Origin: Chitinophaga pinensis
GTDB lineage: Bacteria; Bacteroidota; Bacteroidia; Chitinophagales; Chitinophagaceae
Direction of reading: 5' to 3'
DNA: 64,000 nucleotides
NCBI RefSeq assembly: GCF_007896845.1
Contig: NZ_VOHS01000017.1
Coordinates: 58,669-122,668, forward strand
The notes under the pieces are model-generated. The model saw only the letters and a program-made list of their open reading frames with translations, was not told where the DNA came from and ran no database searches. Position 1 is the first letter of the stretch. Every line of letters begins with the position of its first letter. The position numbers and the translations under genes were made by a program. Of the stretch, positions 34,318 through 44,192 are shown piece after piece.

Positions 34318-34548
34318 ATGTGGGAAGAAAAAAAGAACCAACTATACAGGTCCTTTGAATTTAAAGACTTTAAAGAAGCATTCGCATTCATGACAAAAGT
34401 GGCCCTTGTTGCTGAAAAAATGGACCATCACCCCAACTGGACAAATGTTTATAACAAGGTAGAAATATACCTGAATACACATGACGCGGGAGATGTGATC
34501 ACCGATAAAGACCATAAGCTGGCGAAAGCCATCGATGGGTTGTTGTAA
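34318..34548 (+). CDS. phhB: 4a-hydroxytetrahydrobiopterin dehydratase
   Basis: A 76-aa pterin-4a-carbinolamine dehydratase, which regenerates tetrahydrobiopterin after aromatic amino-acid hydroxylation. The active-site signature is MDHHPNWTNVYNKVEIYLNTHD with the His-His pair near residue 40, and ITDKDHKLAKAID follows with the third His. It is shorter at the N-terminus than the common 95-aa form, as in many Bacteroidota. The GTG start of the next gene is 17 bp downstream, suggesting one transcript. Confidence 0.9.
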   Translation: MWEEKKNQLYRSFEFKDFKEAFAFMTKVALVAEKMDHHPNWTNVYNKVEIYLNTHDAGDVITDKDHKLAKAIDGLL

Positions 34549-34565
34549 ATTTTTATTAACACACA

Positions 34566-36647
34566 GTGATTCGTATTTCTTTACTTTTCCTGTTGTTTTG
34601 TTGCTCCATTGTTACCAGGGCTGGCATACCCGCATTAGATACGCTGGTGGCAGATTTCGATCATCTGCCTGCTGCTGTCGATCTGCGACCGTATCTCCTG
34701 TCTCTGGTAGATAAAGGAGGATCTTTAACACCGCAACAGATTTCATCAGCATCATTTAACCACAACTATCACCTGTTCCATGTAGAGAAAAAACATATTG
34801 GAAAAGGAAATAATTGCTGGCTGAAACTCCATGTAAGAAACACAGGTACCCGGGATTCCACGCTTACACTTTTTGCCGGCTGGCATGATGATATGAGCTG
34901 GTACAGACAGGACAGCGCCGACCACAAACTTCACCTCATCATGCATACCGGTCTGATGCGGGACCGCGCAGGTGTACAGCGATGGGAACATTATGGCTTC
35001 AATGTTACCGTCCCTCCCGGCAGCACACACACCTACTTTCTGCATATCAACAACAAATACTATAACGAAAATGGGCTAATGCCCCTCTTATTCAATGACC
35101 TCCAATATGGCCAGTTCCGTAATGGACAATTTGAATACTATCGCAAAGAAACCATCCTGATACATGTGTTGCTCGGTATGCTGTTAGTTTGCCTTGCTAT
35201 TGCTGTCATCAATTACATCCAGTTACCCGACAAATCCTACATGTACTTCGCTGCCTACATGTTAGGACTGATCGTGTTTTTCACGCTCCGTCTGGAAAGC
35301 CAGCCGTACCAGCTGTCTGTATTCTACCGATGGCCCATGCTGAAATATTACTGGGATATCCCGGCGCTATTATTCTGTTTCTACCTGATGTACCTTGCCT
35401 TTGGGAATACCTTCCTGAATCTGCAGGAAAGATATCCTTTCATGGAGAAACTATTTACTTCAGTAGCTGCCATCATCGGAGGTATCATCATTATTTGCTT
35501 CTATTGCATTGCATTGGAACAATACCAGGTGCCGGTTATGATCTATAGCTATGTCTATATCTCTACCCTGCTCCCTTTCCTGATCGTATTCATTGCTCTG
35601 GCCAGACGTTCGCGTCATCATCCACTGGTGCGCTTTTTTCTCTTCGGTTCGCTCTGTTTCTATATGGCCAGTTTCGGATCTTTCCTGATGCTGATCAGAC
35701 CTCTGGGTCTTATCAACGCACTGGGAGAAATCTCTGCCCCTTCCCTGCTTATTGTAGCAGGTGTTTTGTTGCAATCTATGTTCTTCCTCGCAGGACTCAG
35801 TTATCGCAATAAACTGGTACACCATGAAAGAACACGCACACAGGAACTGCTCATAAAACAGCTGAATAAGAATAAAGAACTGCAGAGAAAACTGAATGAA
35901 CAGCTGGAAGAACTGGTAAAAGAACAGACCACGGAGATCTTGCGCAAAAAACAGGAACTTGAAGAACAACGCAAAATACATCTGGAAACAGAGTACGATA
36001 AAAAACTAACGGAAATAGAACTCAAGGCGATCCGTGCACAGATCAATCCGCATTTCATTTTCAATTGCCTGAATTCCATTCAGCTGTTTGTAATGCAACG
36101 GGACTTTGAATATGCGCAAAAATACCTCTCTGACTTTTCCTACCTGATCCGTAAAACACTTGACTTTTCCCGCCGTAATTTTATTTCGCTATCAGACGAA
36201 ATTGCCTACCTGAATACTTATCTTGGGTTGGAGAAAATGCGGTTTGAGCATAAGATGGAATACGAGATCTATGTAGATCCTGCTATTGCCACCGCAGAAT
36301 CAGAGGTACCTGCTATGTTATTACAACCTTATGTTGAAAACGCAGTAAAGTACGGCATGACCAATACCAGCTACCCAATAGGTAAATTGCTGATACATTT
36401 TAATCAGATAGCCCCGGATATGCTGGAATGCCTGATAGAAGACAATGGTATCGGCATTATTCGCTCCAAAACCTTGCGTACCCTGCCCAAACATCATCAG
36501 TCTTCTGGTATGGAGATCAGCTTTAACCGTGCCGAACTCCTGAATAAGATGTACAATACGGGTATACATATCGATATCATTGACAAATCGGAAAATAATA
36601 ATACAGAAAGTGGTACTATTGTAAGGATACTGATCCCCCAACTTTAG
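34566..36647 (+). CDS. 7TM-DISM sensor with LytS-type histidine kinase domain
   Basis: A 693-aa sensor, starting at GTG 34566 with a signal peptide (FLLFCCSIVTRA). Residues 25-190 are a periplasmic 7TMR-DISM-like extracellular domain; residues about 200-425 carry seven hydrophobic segments. A coiled coil (about 430-490) leads to the HisKA-less PF06580 domain with AIRAQINPHFIFNCLNSIQLF near 500, the phospho-acceptor His, and the ATPase part with VPAMLLQPYVENAVKYGM near 585. It pairs with the LytTR regulator 24 bp downstream. The ligand is unknown. Confidence 0.92.
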   Translation: MIRISLLFLLFCCSIVTRAGIPALDTLVADFDHLPAAVDLRPYLLSLVDKGGSLTPQQISSASFNHNYHLFHVEKKHIGKGNNCWLKLHVRNTGTRDSTLTLFAGWHDDMSWYRQDSADHKLHLIMHTGLMRDRAGVQRWEHYGFNVTVPPGSTHTYFLHINNKYYNENGLMPLLFNDLQYGQFRNGQFEYYRKETILIHVLLGMLLVCLAIAVINYIQLPDKSYMYFAAYMLGLIVFFTLRLESQPYQLSVFYRWPMLKYYWDIPALLFCFYLMYLAFGNTFLNLQERYPFMEKLFTSVAAIIGGIIIICFYCIALEQYQVPVMIYSYVYISTLLPFLIVFIALARRSRHHPLVRFFLFGSLCFYMASFGSFLMLIRPLGLINALGEISAPSLLIVAGVLLQSMFFLAGLSYRNKLVHHERTRTQELLIKQLNKNKELQRKLNEQLEELVKEQTTEILRKKQELEEQRKIHLETEYDKKLTEIELKAIRAQINPHFIFNCLNSIQLFVMQRDFEYAQKYLSDFSYLIRKTLDFSRRNFISLSDEIAYLNTYLGLEKMRFEHKMEYEIYVDPAIATAESEVPAMLLQPYVENAVKYGMTNTSYPIGKLLIHFNQIAPDMLECLIEDNGIGIIRSKTLRTLPKHHQSSGMEISFNRAELLNKMYNTGIHIDIIDKSENNNTESGTIVRILIPQL

Positions 36648-36671
36648 GCCATACAAGCTTATTGGAATACT

Positions 36672-37427
36672 ATGATAAAGGCCGTTATAATAGATGATGA
36701 ACGCAACAGCCGTGATATCATATCACTGATGCTGGAAAAATATTGCCCTGAAGTACAGGTAGCCGCTACTGCGTCTGACTGTGCAGATGGTATTGCCACT
36801 ATTCAGCAACATCAGCCACAGCTAGTATTCCTTGACCTTGAAATGCCTGATGGCACCGGCTTTGATGTACTATTAGGCACACAGGATGCCCCTCCGTTTG
36901 AAGCTGTTTTTGTAACCGCTTTCGAAAAGAAATTCCTGCATACCATCAGGTTTAGTGAAGTAGAAATCATACTTAAACCAATTGACAGGGAAAGTCTGAT
37001 GAATGCAGTGAGCAAGATCACGGATCGTATACGGGCGAATGCCAGCACTTCCCGTTATAAAGTATTACTTGAAAACTTTAATAATGGCCGTAACATCAAT
37101 ATGGATATGGTCATACCGGTGACACAACATGAGGATATGATCATCGGACTCAATAGGATCACCTATCTCGAAGCATCTGCAGAAAAGACAACCATACACC
37201 TGTCAGATCAGCAACACATACTGGCGGATCGTTCATTCCGTTATTACACAGACCTGTTCAGCAGTTTACGTTTTTATCAGATCAACAACCATCAGATGGT
37301 GCAGTTATCTCAGATCAATAATATTGAAGGGGATGGCAGCAGGGCATTGCTGAAGAATGGGATCAGACTGGAAGTTGCAGACCGAAGGAAAAAGGATCTT
37401 ATCAGTCACTGGAAACAATACAGATAA
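36672..37427 (+). CDS. LytTR family response regulator
   Basis: A 251-aa regulator with an N-terminal REC domain (VIIDDERNSRDII; phospho-acceptor Asp in LVFLDLEMPDGTGFDVL near residue 57; VTAFEKKF; ILKPIDRESL) and a C-terminal LytTR DNA-binding domain (EDMIIGLNRITYLEASAEKTTIHL, near 155-175; FYQINNHQMVQLSQI near 215). It immediately follows the PF06580 kinase gene, forming a LytS/LytR-type pair. Transcription ends at the shared terminator at 37435. Confidence 0.94.
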   Translation: MIKAVIIDDERNSRDIISLMLEKYCPEVQVAATASDCADGIATIQQHQPQLVFLDLEMPDGTGFDVLLGTQDAPPFEAVFVTAFEKKFLHTIRFSEVEIILKPIDRESLMNAVSKITDRIRANASTSRYKVLLENFNNGRNINMDMVIPVTQHEDMIIGLNRITYLEASAEKTTIHLSDQQHILADRSFRYYTDLFSSLRFYQINNHQMVQLSQINNIEGDGSRALLKNGIRLEVADRRKKDLISHWKQYR

Positions 37428-37434
37428 CAATAAA

Positions 37435-37461
37435 AAAGGTCCCGTCTGAGACGGGACCTTT
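37435..37461. terminator. Bidirectional terminator between the LytTR gene and rho
   Basis: A 12-bp stem AAAGGTCCCGTC/GACGGGACCTTT with a 3-nt loop. T-runs lie on both sides (TAATTTTTTA on plus; the AAAAAA lead reads as T on minus). It lies between convergent genes. Confidence 0.9.
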
Positions 37462-37467
37462 AATTTT

Positions 37468-39195
37468 TTATCCATTCATGGAGATCAGGAACTCTTCGTT
37501 GTTTTTGGTTCCCCTCATGTGTTGCAGCATGAAGTGCATTGATTCCTCTGTATTCATATCTGCAAGGTGATTACGCAGAATGTGTATACGTTTCAGGATA
37601 TCTTTTTCCAGCAGCAGGTCATCACGACGGGTAGAAGATGCAGATACATCGATCGCAGGGAAGATACGTCTGTTGGCCAGTTTACGGTCAAGCTGTAATT
37701 CCATGTTACCGGTACCTTTGAATTCTTCAAAGATCACCTCATCCATTTTAGAACCTGTATCGATCAATGCTGTAGCAAGTATTGTCAATGAACCACCGTT
37801 TTCGATCTTACGCGCAGCACCAAAGAATTGTTTTGGTTTCTGCATAGCGTTTGCTTCCACACCACCACTCAATACTTTACCAGAAGCAGGAGCAACGGTG
37901 TTGTGCGCACGTGCCAGACGGGTAATGGAATCCAGGAGGATTACTACGTCGTGACCACATTCTACCAGACGTTTTGCTTTCTGTAAAGCGATAGCAGATA
38001 CTTTTACGTGCTTCTCAGCCGGTTCGTCAAAAGTAGAAGCAATTACTTCTGCTTTAACGCTACGTTCCATATCAGTTACCTCTTCCGGACGCTCATCGAT
38101 CAGCACTACCATCAGGTATACTTCAGGATGGTTTGTTGCGATCGCATTTGCTACTTCTTTCAGCAACATGGTTTTACCAACCTTAGGCTGTGCTACAATC
38201 AATCCACGCTGACCTTTACCGATTGGGGTAAAGAGATCCATGATACGTGTTGAGTAGTTATTGGAAGTAGTAGTAAGACGTAATTTTTCGAATGGGAATA
38301 ATGGTGTCAGATAGTCGAAAGGTACGCGGTCACGTACTTCTTCAGGAGACTTACCATTAATCGTTTCTACTTTCAGGAGTGCGAAATATTTTTCACCTTC
38401 TTTCGGAGGACGCACGGAACCTTTCACGGTATCCCCGGTTTTCAGTCCGAACAATTTGATCTGTGAAGGAGAAACATAAATATCATCTGGTGAACTGAGG
38501 TAGTTATAGTCAGAAGAGCGGAGGAAACCATAGCCATCGGGCATCATTTCCAGTACACCTTCACTGATAATTATACCATCAAATTCTATATTAAAAGCAG
38601 GTTCTTTCTTGTTTGAAGGAGTGCGCTGTTTCTGCGCCATTACCGGCTCTTCCGGCATTACAAAATCATCCTCGTCTTCTTCTTCCTCTTCCTCTTCTGC
38701 TTCCTGAGCATTGGGCAGAGTGGTAATTACATCATCCTCTTCTTCTTCCTCTTCTTCAATATCTTCAGTGAATTGTGGAATGATCACATCATCATCGTCA
38801 TCGAAAGTAAGAGAGGGGATGTCTAAGTCTATATCGAAGTTCTTTTTCTTTGGTTTGTTGTCCTGTGCCTTAGGTTCTTCCAATTCAGTTTCTTTGCTTT
38901 TAAGGCCGTTGGCAGCTGGCTTCCTGCCACGTTTAGGTTTTTCGTCTGCAGCTGTGGTTTCTGCTACAGGTGCTTCTTCAGCTTCTTCTTCTTTTTTAGT
39001 CTTACGTTTACGTGTTTTCTTTTCTTCACCATTTGCCGGGTTACCTTCAGAGGCCATTACTGCCTGCTTATCGAGTATTTTATAGATAAGATCCTGTTTG
39101 CTCAGTTTTTTGGCGTTTGGCACATCCAGTTTCTCTGCAATGTCAAGCAGCTCAGGAACGAGCATGTCGTTCAATTGTAAGATGTCGTACATCAT
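37468..39195 (-). CDS. rho: Transcription termination factor Rho with acidic insert
   Basis: A 575-aa hexameric RNA helicase. Residues 5-45 are the Rho N-terminal helix-extended domain (LNDMLVPELLDIAEKLDV, LIYKILDKQAV). Residues about 50-195 are a disordered insert, first Lys-rich, then strongly Glu/Asp-rich. The cold-shock-type RNA-binding domain follows (about 207-275; MMPDGYGFLRS). Walker A is IVAQPKVGKTM near 333-344, Walker B near 420 (VVILLDSITRLAR), then the Q-loop and the R-loop (GGSLTILATALIDTGSKMDEVIFEEFKGTGNMEL). The large insert is common in Bacteroidota Rho. A TAAATTTG element lies 10 bases before the ATG. Confidence 0.95.
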   Translation of the reverse strand: MMYDILQLNDMLVPELLDIAEKLDVPNAKKLSKQDLIYKILDKQAVMASEGNPANGEEKKTRKRKTKKEEEAEEAPVAETTAADEKPKRGRKPAANGLKSKETELEEPKAQDNKPKKKNFDIDLDIPSLTFDDDDDVIIPQFTEDIEEEEEEEDDVITTLPNAQEAEEEEEEEDEDDFVMPEEPVMAQKQRTPSNKKEPAFNIEFDGIIISEGVLEMMPDGYGFLRSSDYNYLSSPDDIYVSPSQIKLFGLKTGDTVKGSVRPPKEGEKYFALLKVETINGKSPEEVRDRVPFDYLTPLFPFEKLRLTTTSNNYSTRIMDLFTPIGKGQRGLIVAQPKVGKTMLLKEVANAIATNHPEVYLMVVLIDERPEEVTDMERSVKAEVIASTFDEPAEKHVKVSAIALQKAKRLVECGHDVVILLDSITRLARAHNTVAPASGKVLSGGVEANAMQKPKQFFGAARKIENGGSLTILATALIDTGSKMDEVIFEEFKGTGNMELQLDRKLANRRIFPAIDVSASSTRRDDLLLEKDILKRIHILRNHLADMNTEESMHFMLQHMRGTKNNEEFLISMNG

Positions 39196-39205
39196 CGTGT
39201 GTTGT

Positions 39206-39213
39206 CAAATTTA
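39206..39213 (-). promoter_or_regulatory. -7 element of the rho promoter
   Basis: The minus strand reads TAAATTTG, 10 bases before the first ATG of rho; the leader would be only a few nucleotides long. Confidence 0.45.
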
Positions 39214-39676
39214 AAAGTGTTGTGAGGTGGGTACCACTACATACCAACATACACCAATTACAAATAATTGTTTTTTGAGTCCAATAAATTTAATCTGGTT
39301 ATTAAATCTGATAGGGAATGTTGAGTTTAGGACTGCCGACGAAGATGGAAATATGGAAATTTAGAACTTTATCAGGCAGGTTTGTAACGCAAGATTAAAA
39401 CAAGTTTCGCTATTATCCAAAAAAAAAGCACTCTTGCAACCTCTTACAACAGCAGCCAGACAAGCGTCCGTGCCATTCTTCCCCCTTGAAAACCCCGTCC
39501 CATAGCCTCTCTATGGTTTTGGCCGCAAAATATCCATCAACATTCCTGCCAAACAGCCAGTCAGGGCTTCAGAATTAATTTAACATTTTATTTAGTTCCT
39601 TTCCCGGAAGCTCCCTAATACCCTATGCAGTATGATCCATATCTCTTAAATTTGCAATCCTAAAATATATATTTAT
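39214..39676. other. Divergent intergenic region rho-asnS
   Basis: About 460 bp with no ORF. On the plus strand a TAAATTTG -7 element at 39648-39655 lies 21 nt before the asnS ATG. The middle has only A-runs (39419-39428) and no strong hairpin. I see nothing else. Confidence 0.55.
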
Positions 39677-41116
39677 ATGAGCCAAAGAGTGAAAGTCAAG
39701 CAGATACTGCAGGACGAAAAAACAGACTACAATGTAGTGGTAAAGGGTTGGATACGGTCTTTCCGTAACAATCAGTTTATAGCACTGAACGATGGCTCAA
39801 CCAATAATAATATCCAGGTAGTAATAGACCAGGAATCAGTTACCCCCGAACTGCTGAAACGCCTTACCACAGGGGCTGCTATCAGCGTATCCGGTCAGGT
39901 AATCCCTTCTATGGGTAAGGGCCAGCGTGTAGAATTGAAAGCTATTGAACTGGAAATATTGGGTGATTGCGATCCTGAGAAATACCCGCTTCAGCTGAAA
40001 AACCGCCCCAGCCTGGAATATCTGCGTGAAATCGCACATCTGCGTTTCCGTACCAACACCTTCGGTGCCATCTTCCGTCTGCGCCATTCCCTGGCATTTG
40101 CTGTACACAAATTCTTTAACGAGAAAGGCTTTGTATACCTGCATACGCCGATCATCACAGCATCTGACGCTGAAGGCGCCGGTGAAATGTTCCATGTAAC
40201 CTCTTTCGATCTTAAAAATCCTCCGCTGACAGAAAGTGGTGAGATCAACTATAAAGAAGACTTCTTTGGCCGTGCTACCAACCTGACCGTATCTGGTCAG
40301 CTGGAAGGCGAACTTGGCGCAATGGCGTTTGGCGATATCTACACCTTTGGTCCTACCTTCCGTGCAGAAAATTCCAACACAGCCCGCCACCTTGCTGAAT
40401 TCTGGATGATCGAGCCTGAAATGGCGTTCTACGATCTGGAAGACAATATGAACCTGGCTGAAGCTTTCATCAAATACGTACTTGGTTACGCACTGGAAAA
40501 TAACAGAGAAGACCTCGAATTCCTTGCGCAGCGCCTTCTGGAGGAAGAAAAACAAAAGCCTCAGCAGGAACGCAGCGAAATGGGCCTGATCGAGAAACTG
40601 GAGTTCGTGCTGAACAACGAATTTGTACGTATCACTTACACCGAAGCGATCGACATTCTCAAAAACAGCAAGCCTAACAAAACCAAGAAATTCTCTTACC
40701 TGATCGAAGAATGGGGTGCTGACCTACAAAGTGAGCACGAGCGTTATCTGGTAGAAAAACATTTCAAAAAACCGGTTATCCTCACCGACTACCCGAAAGC
40801 AATCAAAGCGTTCTACATGAAACAGAACGAAGATGGCAAGACAGTAAGAGCAATGGATATCCTCTTCCCAGGTATCGGCGAAATCGTAGGTGGTTCACAA
40901 CGTGAAGAAAACTATGATAAACTGGTTGCCCGCATGGAAGAAATGCACCTGCCTGTTGAAGAAATGAGCTGGTATCTGGATACACGCCGCTTCGGATCTG
41001 CACCACACGCAGGTTTCGGACTTGGTTTCGAAAGACTGGTGCTGTTTGCTTCTGGTATGGGTAACATCAGAGACGTTATTCCTTTCCCAAGAACACCGAA
41101 GAGCGCTGATTTCTAA
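39677..41116 (+). CDS. asnS: Asparaginyl-tRNA synthetase
   Basis: A 479-aa class IIb aminoacyl-tRNA synthetase. The N-terminal OB-fold anticodon-binding domain (VVVKGWIRSFRNNQFIALNDGS, residues 20-110) is followed by the catalytic core: motif 1 in HSLAFAVHKFFNEKGFVYLHTPIITASDAEGAG, motif 2 in TFGPTFRAENSNTARHLAEFWMIEPEMAF near 225-255, motif 3 in GFGLGFERLVLFASGMGNIRD near 450. The sequence after motif 2 (SNTARHLAEFWMIEPE) is AsnRS-type rather than AspRS-type. A strong terminator follows. Confidence 0.95.
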   Translation: MSQRVKVKQILQDEKTDYNVVVKGWIRSFRNNQFIALNDGSTNNNIQVVIDQESVTPELLKRLTTGAAISVSGQVIPSMGKGQRVELKAIELEILGDCDPEKYPLQLKNRPSLEYLREIAHLRFRTNTFGAIFRLRHSLAFAVHKFFNEKGFVYLHTPIITASDAEGAGEMFHVTSFDLKNPPLTESGEINYKEDFFGRATNLTVSGQLEGELGAMAFGDIYTFGPTFRAENSNTARHLAEFWMIEPEMAFYDLEDNMNLAEAFIKYVLGYALENNREDLEFLAQRLLEEEKQKPQQERSEMGLIEKLEFVLNNEFVRITYTEAIDILKNSKPNKTKKFSYLIEEWGADLQSEHERYLVEKHFKKPVILTDYPKAIKAFYMKQNEDGKTVRAMDILFPGIGEIVGGSQREENYDKLVARMEEMHLPVEEMSWYLDTRRFGSAPHAGFGLGFERLVLFASGMGNIRDVIPFPRTPKSADF

Positions 41117-41146
41117 TTCAAACAGACGTTTTTTAAAGCCTTATAC

Positions 41147-41179
41147 AGGGCGCTTCAATTAAATGAAGCGCCCTTTTTT
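41147..41179 (+). terminator. Terminator after asnS
   Basis: An 11-bp stem AGGGCGCTTCA/TGAAGCGCCCT with a 6-nt loop and a six-T tail, 30 bp after the asnS stop. Confidence 0.92.
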
Positions 41180-41344
41180 ATTGACTACTCCCTCATGCTT
41201 TCAGAGCCCGATTCCCCACGGTCTGCCCCATCCTGCCCAATTCCTGATTCCTGACTAAATTTTTATGGAATCTATTTGCGCCTGCATCTATATACCTGAA
41301 AGCGCTTTCAGTCATTTAATTATTTACCATTAAACCCTTATGCA

Positions 41345-41875
41345 ATGGCTGAAATAAATACCGGCGGCTCAGAACGTGGCCGTAAAAGAGGCACCCGATC
41401 AAAAAAGAACAGTACACGTGTTGATATGACACCTATGGTAGACCTGGGCTTCCTGCTCATTACCTTTTTCATGCTCACCACAACTATGATGAAACACAGA
41501 ACAACTGATCTGCTGATGCCTGCTGAAGATAAAGACCATCCTTCCGTACTGGCAGATAGTAAGTCACTTACGATCCTGTTAGGTGCCAACAATAAAGTCA
41601 GCTATTACGAAGGTATTGGCAATGACCCTGCCCATCCTCCTGTAGTAAAAAATTCTTCCTATGCCAATAACCATGGTATACGCGATGTCATTATCGACAA
41701 ACGTGATCGTGTGATGGCCATGCATAAGAAGGATGACCTGATGGTACTGATCAAAGCAGACAAACATGCCAGCTATAAAAATGTAGTGGATATCATGGAT
41801 GAAATGCTCATCAACCATGTAGGCAGATATGCGGTAGTAGACATCACAGCAGAAGACGAAGCTTTCTTAAAATGA
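41345..41875 (+). CDS. ExbD-family biopolymer transport protein
   Basis: A 176-aa protein with one transmembrane helix near residues 30-52. TRVDMTPMVDLGFLLITFFMLTTTM contains the conserved Asp of the ExbD/TolR proton-channel helix. The C-terminal periplasmic part ends in NVVDIMDEMLINHVGRYAVVDIT. ExbD works with ExbB to energise TonB-dependent receptors, but no exbB gene is next to it, so it must act with a distant partner. A 12-bp palindrome GAAAGCGCTTTC lies 35 bp upstream (41298-41309). Confidence 0.9.
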   Translation: MAEINTGGSERGRKRGTRSKKNSTRVDMTPMVDLGFLLITFFMLTTTMMKHRTTDLLMPAEDKDHPSVLADSKSLTILLGANNKVSYYEGIGNDPAHPPVVKNSSYANNHGIRDVIIDKRDRVMAMHKKDDLMVLIKADKHASYKNVVDIMDEMLINHVGRYAVVDITAEDEAFLK

Positions 41876-41902
41876 GTTACCTTAGTAAGGTAAAACTCAT
41901 TT
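41870..41902 (+). terminator. Hairpin overlapping the exbD stop codon
   Basis: Stems AAATGAGTT/AACTCATTT and ACCTT/AAGGT with a short bulge. The TGA stop (41873-41875) lies inside the 5' arm. There is little T-run after it, and the next gene starts 4 bp later, so this may be a weak terminator or translational element. Confidence 0.5.
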
Positions 41903-41905
41903 ACT

Positions 41906-42862
41906 ATGGCAATAACTCATTCCATTCCGGTTGTGGACCTCGCCGCCTTTACCTCAGGCGACGCCGCCAGTAAAGCCGCTTTTGTAGAGCAGCTTGGTAA
42001 AGCTTACGAAGAAGTAGGCTTCGTGGCGGTAAAAAATCACGGTATTTCTGACGATCTTATTGCAAAATTGTACAAGTATGTACAACTGTTTTTTACCCTG
42101 CCGTCCGACATCAAGCGGTCTTATGAGATTCCTGAGCTGGCCGGTCAGCGTGGCTACACTTCCTTCGGGAAAGAACACGCCAAGGGTTATGAAGCGCCTG
42201 ACCTGAAAGAATTCTTCCAGTTTGGTCAGACTGTAGAAGATGATGACCCGATCGGCGCAGAATACCCTCCCAACGTGGCTGTAAAAGAAATTCCGGCGTT
42301 TACGCCTACCTTCTTTGACGCCTACCGTGGTTTTGAACAATCAGGGAAAGCATTGCTGCAGGCAATTGCCATCTACCTCGGACTGGATGAGTATTACTTT
42401 GATCAGTTTATTCATAATGGTAATTCCATTCTGAGGGCTATACATTACCCTCCTATCACGGAAGAACCTTCTTCGGCCATCCGCGCAGAACAACATGAGG
42501 ATATCAACCTCATTACCCTGCTGGTAGGAGCTTCCGCAGATGGATTACAGATCCTGGATAAACAGAACAACTGGGTACCCGTTACCTCATTGCCTGAACA
42601 GATCGTTGTAAACGTTGGCGATATGCTCCAACGCCTTACCAATAACCGCCTGAAATCAACCACACATCGCGTCGTGAATCCTCCGCGTGACATGTGGCAT
42701 ACCAGTCGTTATTCCATTCCATTCTTCCTGCATCCAAAATCAGAAATGCCACTGAATGCACTGGAAAGCTGTGTTACTGCCGAACATCCACTCGCCTACG
42801 AACCTATCACCGCCGGCGAATATCTGGATGAACGTCTGAGAGAAATCGGTCTTAAAAAATAA
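41906..42862 (+). CDS. 2-oxoglutarate/Fe(II) oxygenase, isopenicillin N synthase family
   Basis: A 318-aa cytoplasmic oxygenase. The N-terminal DIOX_N domain (IPVVDLAAFTSGD, GFVAVKNHGISDDLI) is followed by the double-stranded beta-helix core. The iron ligands are seen in QHEDINLITLLVG (His and Asp near 191) and THRV (second His near 251), with the 2-oxoglutarate or substrate Arg in RYSIPFFLHP. The reaction catalysed is unknown; there is no beta-lactam gene cluster here, so the family name should not be read as function. A terminator follows. Confidence 0.88.
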   Translation: MAITHSIPVVDLAAFTSGDAASKAAFVEQLGKAYEEVGFVAVKNHGISDDLIAKLYKYVQLFFTLPSDIKRSYEIPELAGQRGYTSFGKEHAKGYEAPDLKEFFQFGQTVEDDDPIGAEYPPNVAVKEIPAFTPTFFDAYRGFEQSGKALLQAIAIYLGLDEYYFDQFIHNGNSILRAIHYPPITEEPSSAIRAEQHEDINLITLLVGASADGLQILDKQNNWVPVTSLPEQIVVNVGDMLQRLTNNRLKSTTHRVVNPPRDMWHTSRYSIPFFLHPKSEMPLNALESCVTAEHPLAYEPITAGEYLDERLREIGLKK

Positions 42863-42871
42863 CCATACACA

Positions 42872-42898
42872 GAAAACGCTCCATTACGGAGCGTTTTC
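42872..42898 (+). terminator. Terminator after the 2OG-Fe(II) oxygenase
   Basis: An 11-bp stem GAAAACGCTCC/GGAGCGTTTTC with a 5-nt loop, then TTTTTCTC. Confidence 0.9.
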
Positions 42899-42932
42899 TT
42901 TTTCTCTCTTATATGCTGATTTATACTACTCG

Positions 42933-43972
42933 CTAATTCACGCTACCCGCGCCGCCACTTTCCTTCTTCACCAGCGTCTTATCTTCTTCCAGCACAGCTG
43001 TATTACCGCTGAATAACTGTACAAAGTAATCCTTCATCTCATTCGTCATACGGTACTCGTTTTGTGGGAAATTCAGGAAATAGCTATGCTGCCGACCCAC
43101 CTGCTCCCGAAAGTTGACATAATTTGCATTTTGGCCAATCGTCCTTTCAGTTTCTCTCCCAGCTGCGGCTTCAATGTCAGCAGATGAGCACCTTTTAGTT
43201 GCCAGTCTGACCTGTTATAATGAATATAGATCTTATTCGCAAAATGAATGTTCTCTACCCATTCCTGATGCCCCTTCGAAGGAACACAGGCGGCATTGAT
43301 CACCACATTATCAATAAACGGTTCATTATTCAACTGCTGGTAATCCTGCCCTTTCATCATTTCCATCAGTATGATATTGCCCATACTATGACAGAATGTA
43401 GACACCTTCACCTGTTGCATCCAGTCTTCCTTCTCCCTCCTGGCCTGCTGTATAACCCGAAGCAGCCGGTAATAATGCGGAGCAGATAAACGGGCATTCT
43501 CCCGCGCAAACCTGAAATTACGTGCTGGCCGGTACGTCGTATTGATGCTGGCATAATCAAACATGATCACATTCACCTGATATTGTGACCGCATGAGCAA
43601 TGCCCTCTCCACATTGGTAGTAAAGATCTTACCCATCCCCTCTGCATAAACGACGATATCCCGCTTTTCCGGCAATAGATGCATCGCATCTGCCAGTGTA
43701 GGCGTCTGAAATACATTCCATTGCCCACCGTGCTTCTGCAAGAAGAAGTATTTCAGCCCGGAAGTATCCACATATTCATCTACAAAGCGCAAATTATCCT
43801 TGTGCAGGTGTCGGTTGCTCACAAAAACCAGACAGGTATCTGTTGCCGACGGCGTAACACTATCTGACTGTAAACAGAAATTTGCCCAATAATCGTCACT
43901 GTTGTAGAATGATAACTGAGCATGTACGTTCAGTGAGAGTGTTATGCATAGGATAACAAGAAATCTCTTCAT
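42933..43972 (-). pseudogene. Secreted alpha/beta hydrolase-like protein, frameshifted
   Basis: The start at 43972 (MKRFLVILCITLSLNVHAQ) is a signal peptide; the longer frame to 44098 adds an unlikely leader. The body shows FVSNRHLHKDN, VIMFDYASIN and the nucleophile elbow-like FCHSMGNIILMEMM, as in DUF900-type alpha/beta hydrolases. The frame stops at 43073, but the -1 frame continues from an A4 run at 43129-43132 (minus AAAA) as AKNANYVNFREQVGRQHSYFLNFPQ to a TAG at 42933. Corrected length is 346 aa. Either one A is missing from the sequence or the gene is broken. Confidence 0.75.
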
Positions 43973-44192
43973 AAAACTGCTTCTATTATTAAAACATTCA
44001 TTACCAATGAATTGACAGGCTACCAGATAGAGGTGGGAAGTATTCAATATCCTGTAAAGTCTTGACAATGTACAACAAGTATTATGCCTGTACCTCAAAG
44101 ACTTAACCGAAGAAAATCAACAGTTTGTCGCTTTATAGTTTGATATTGTCAGGAAATTATTGAAATTCGGGCAGCCTAATAAATACTAAAGC

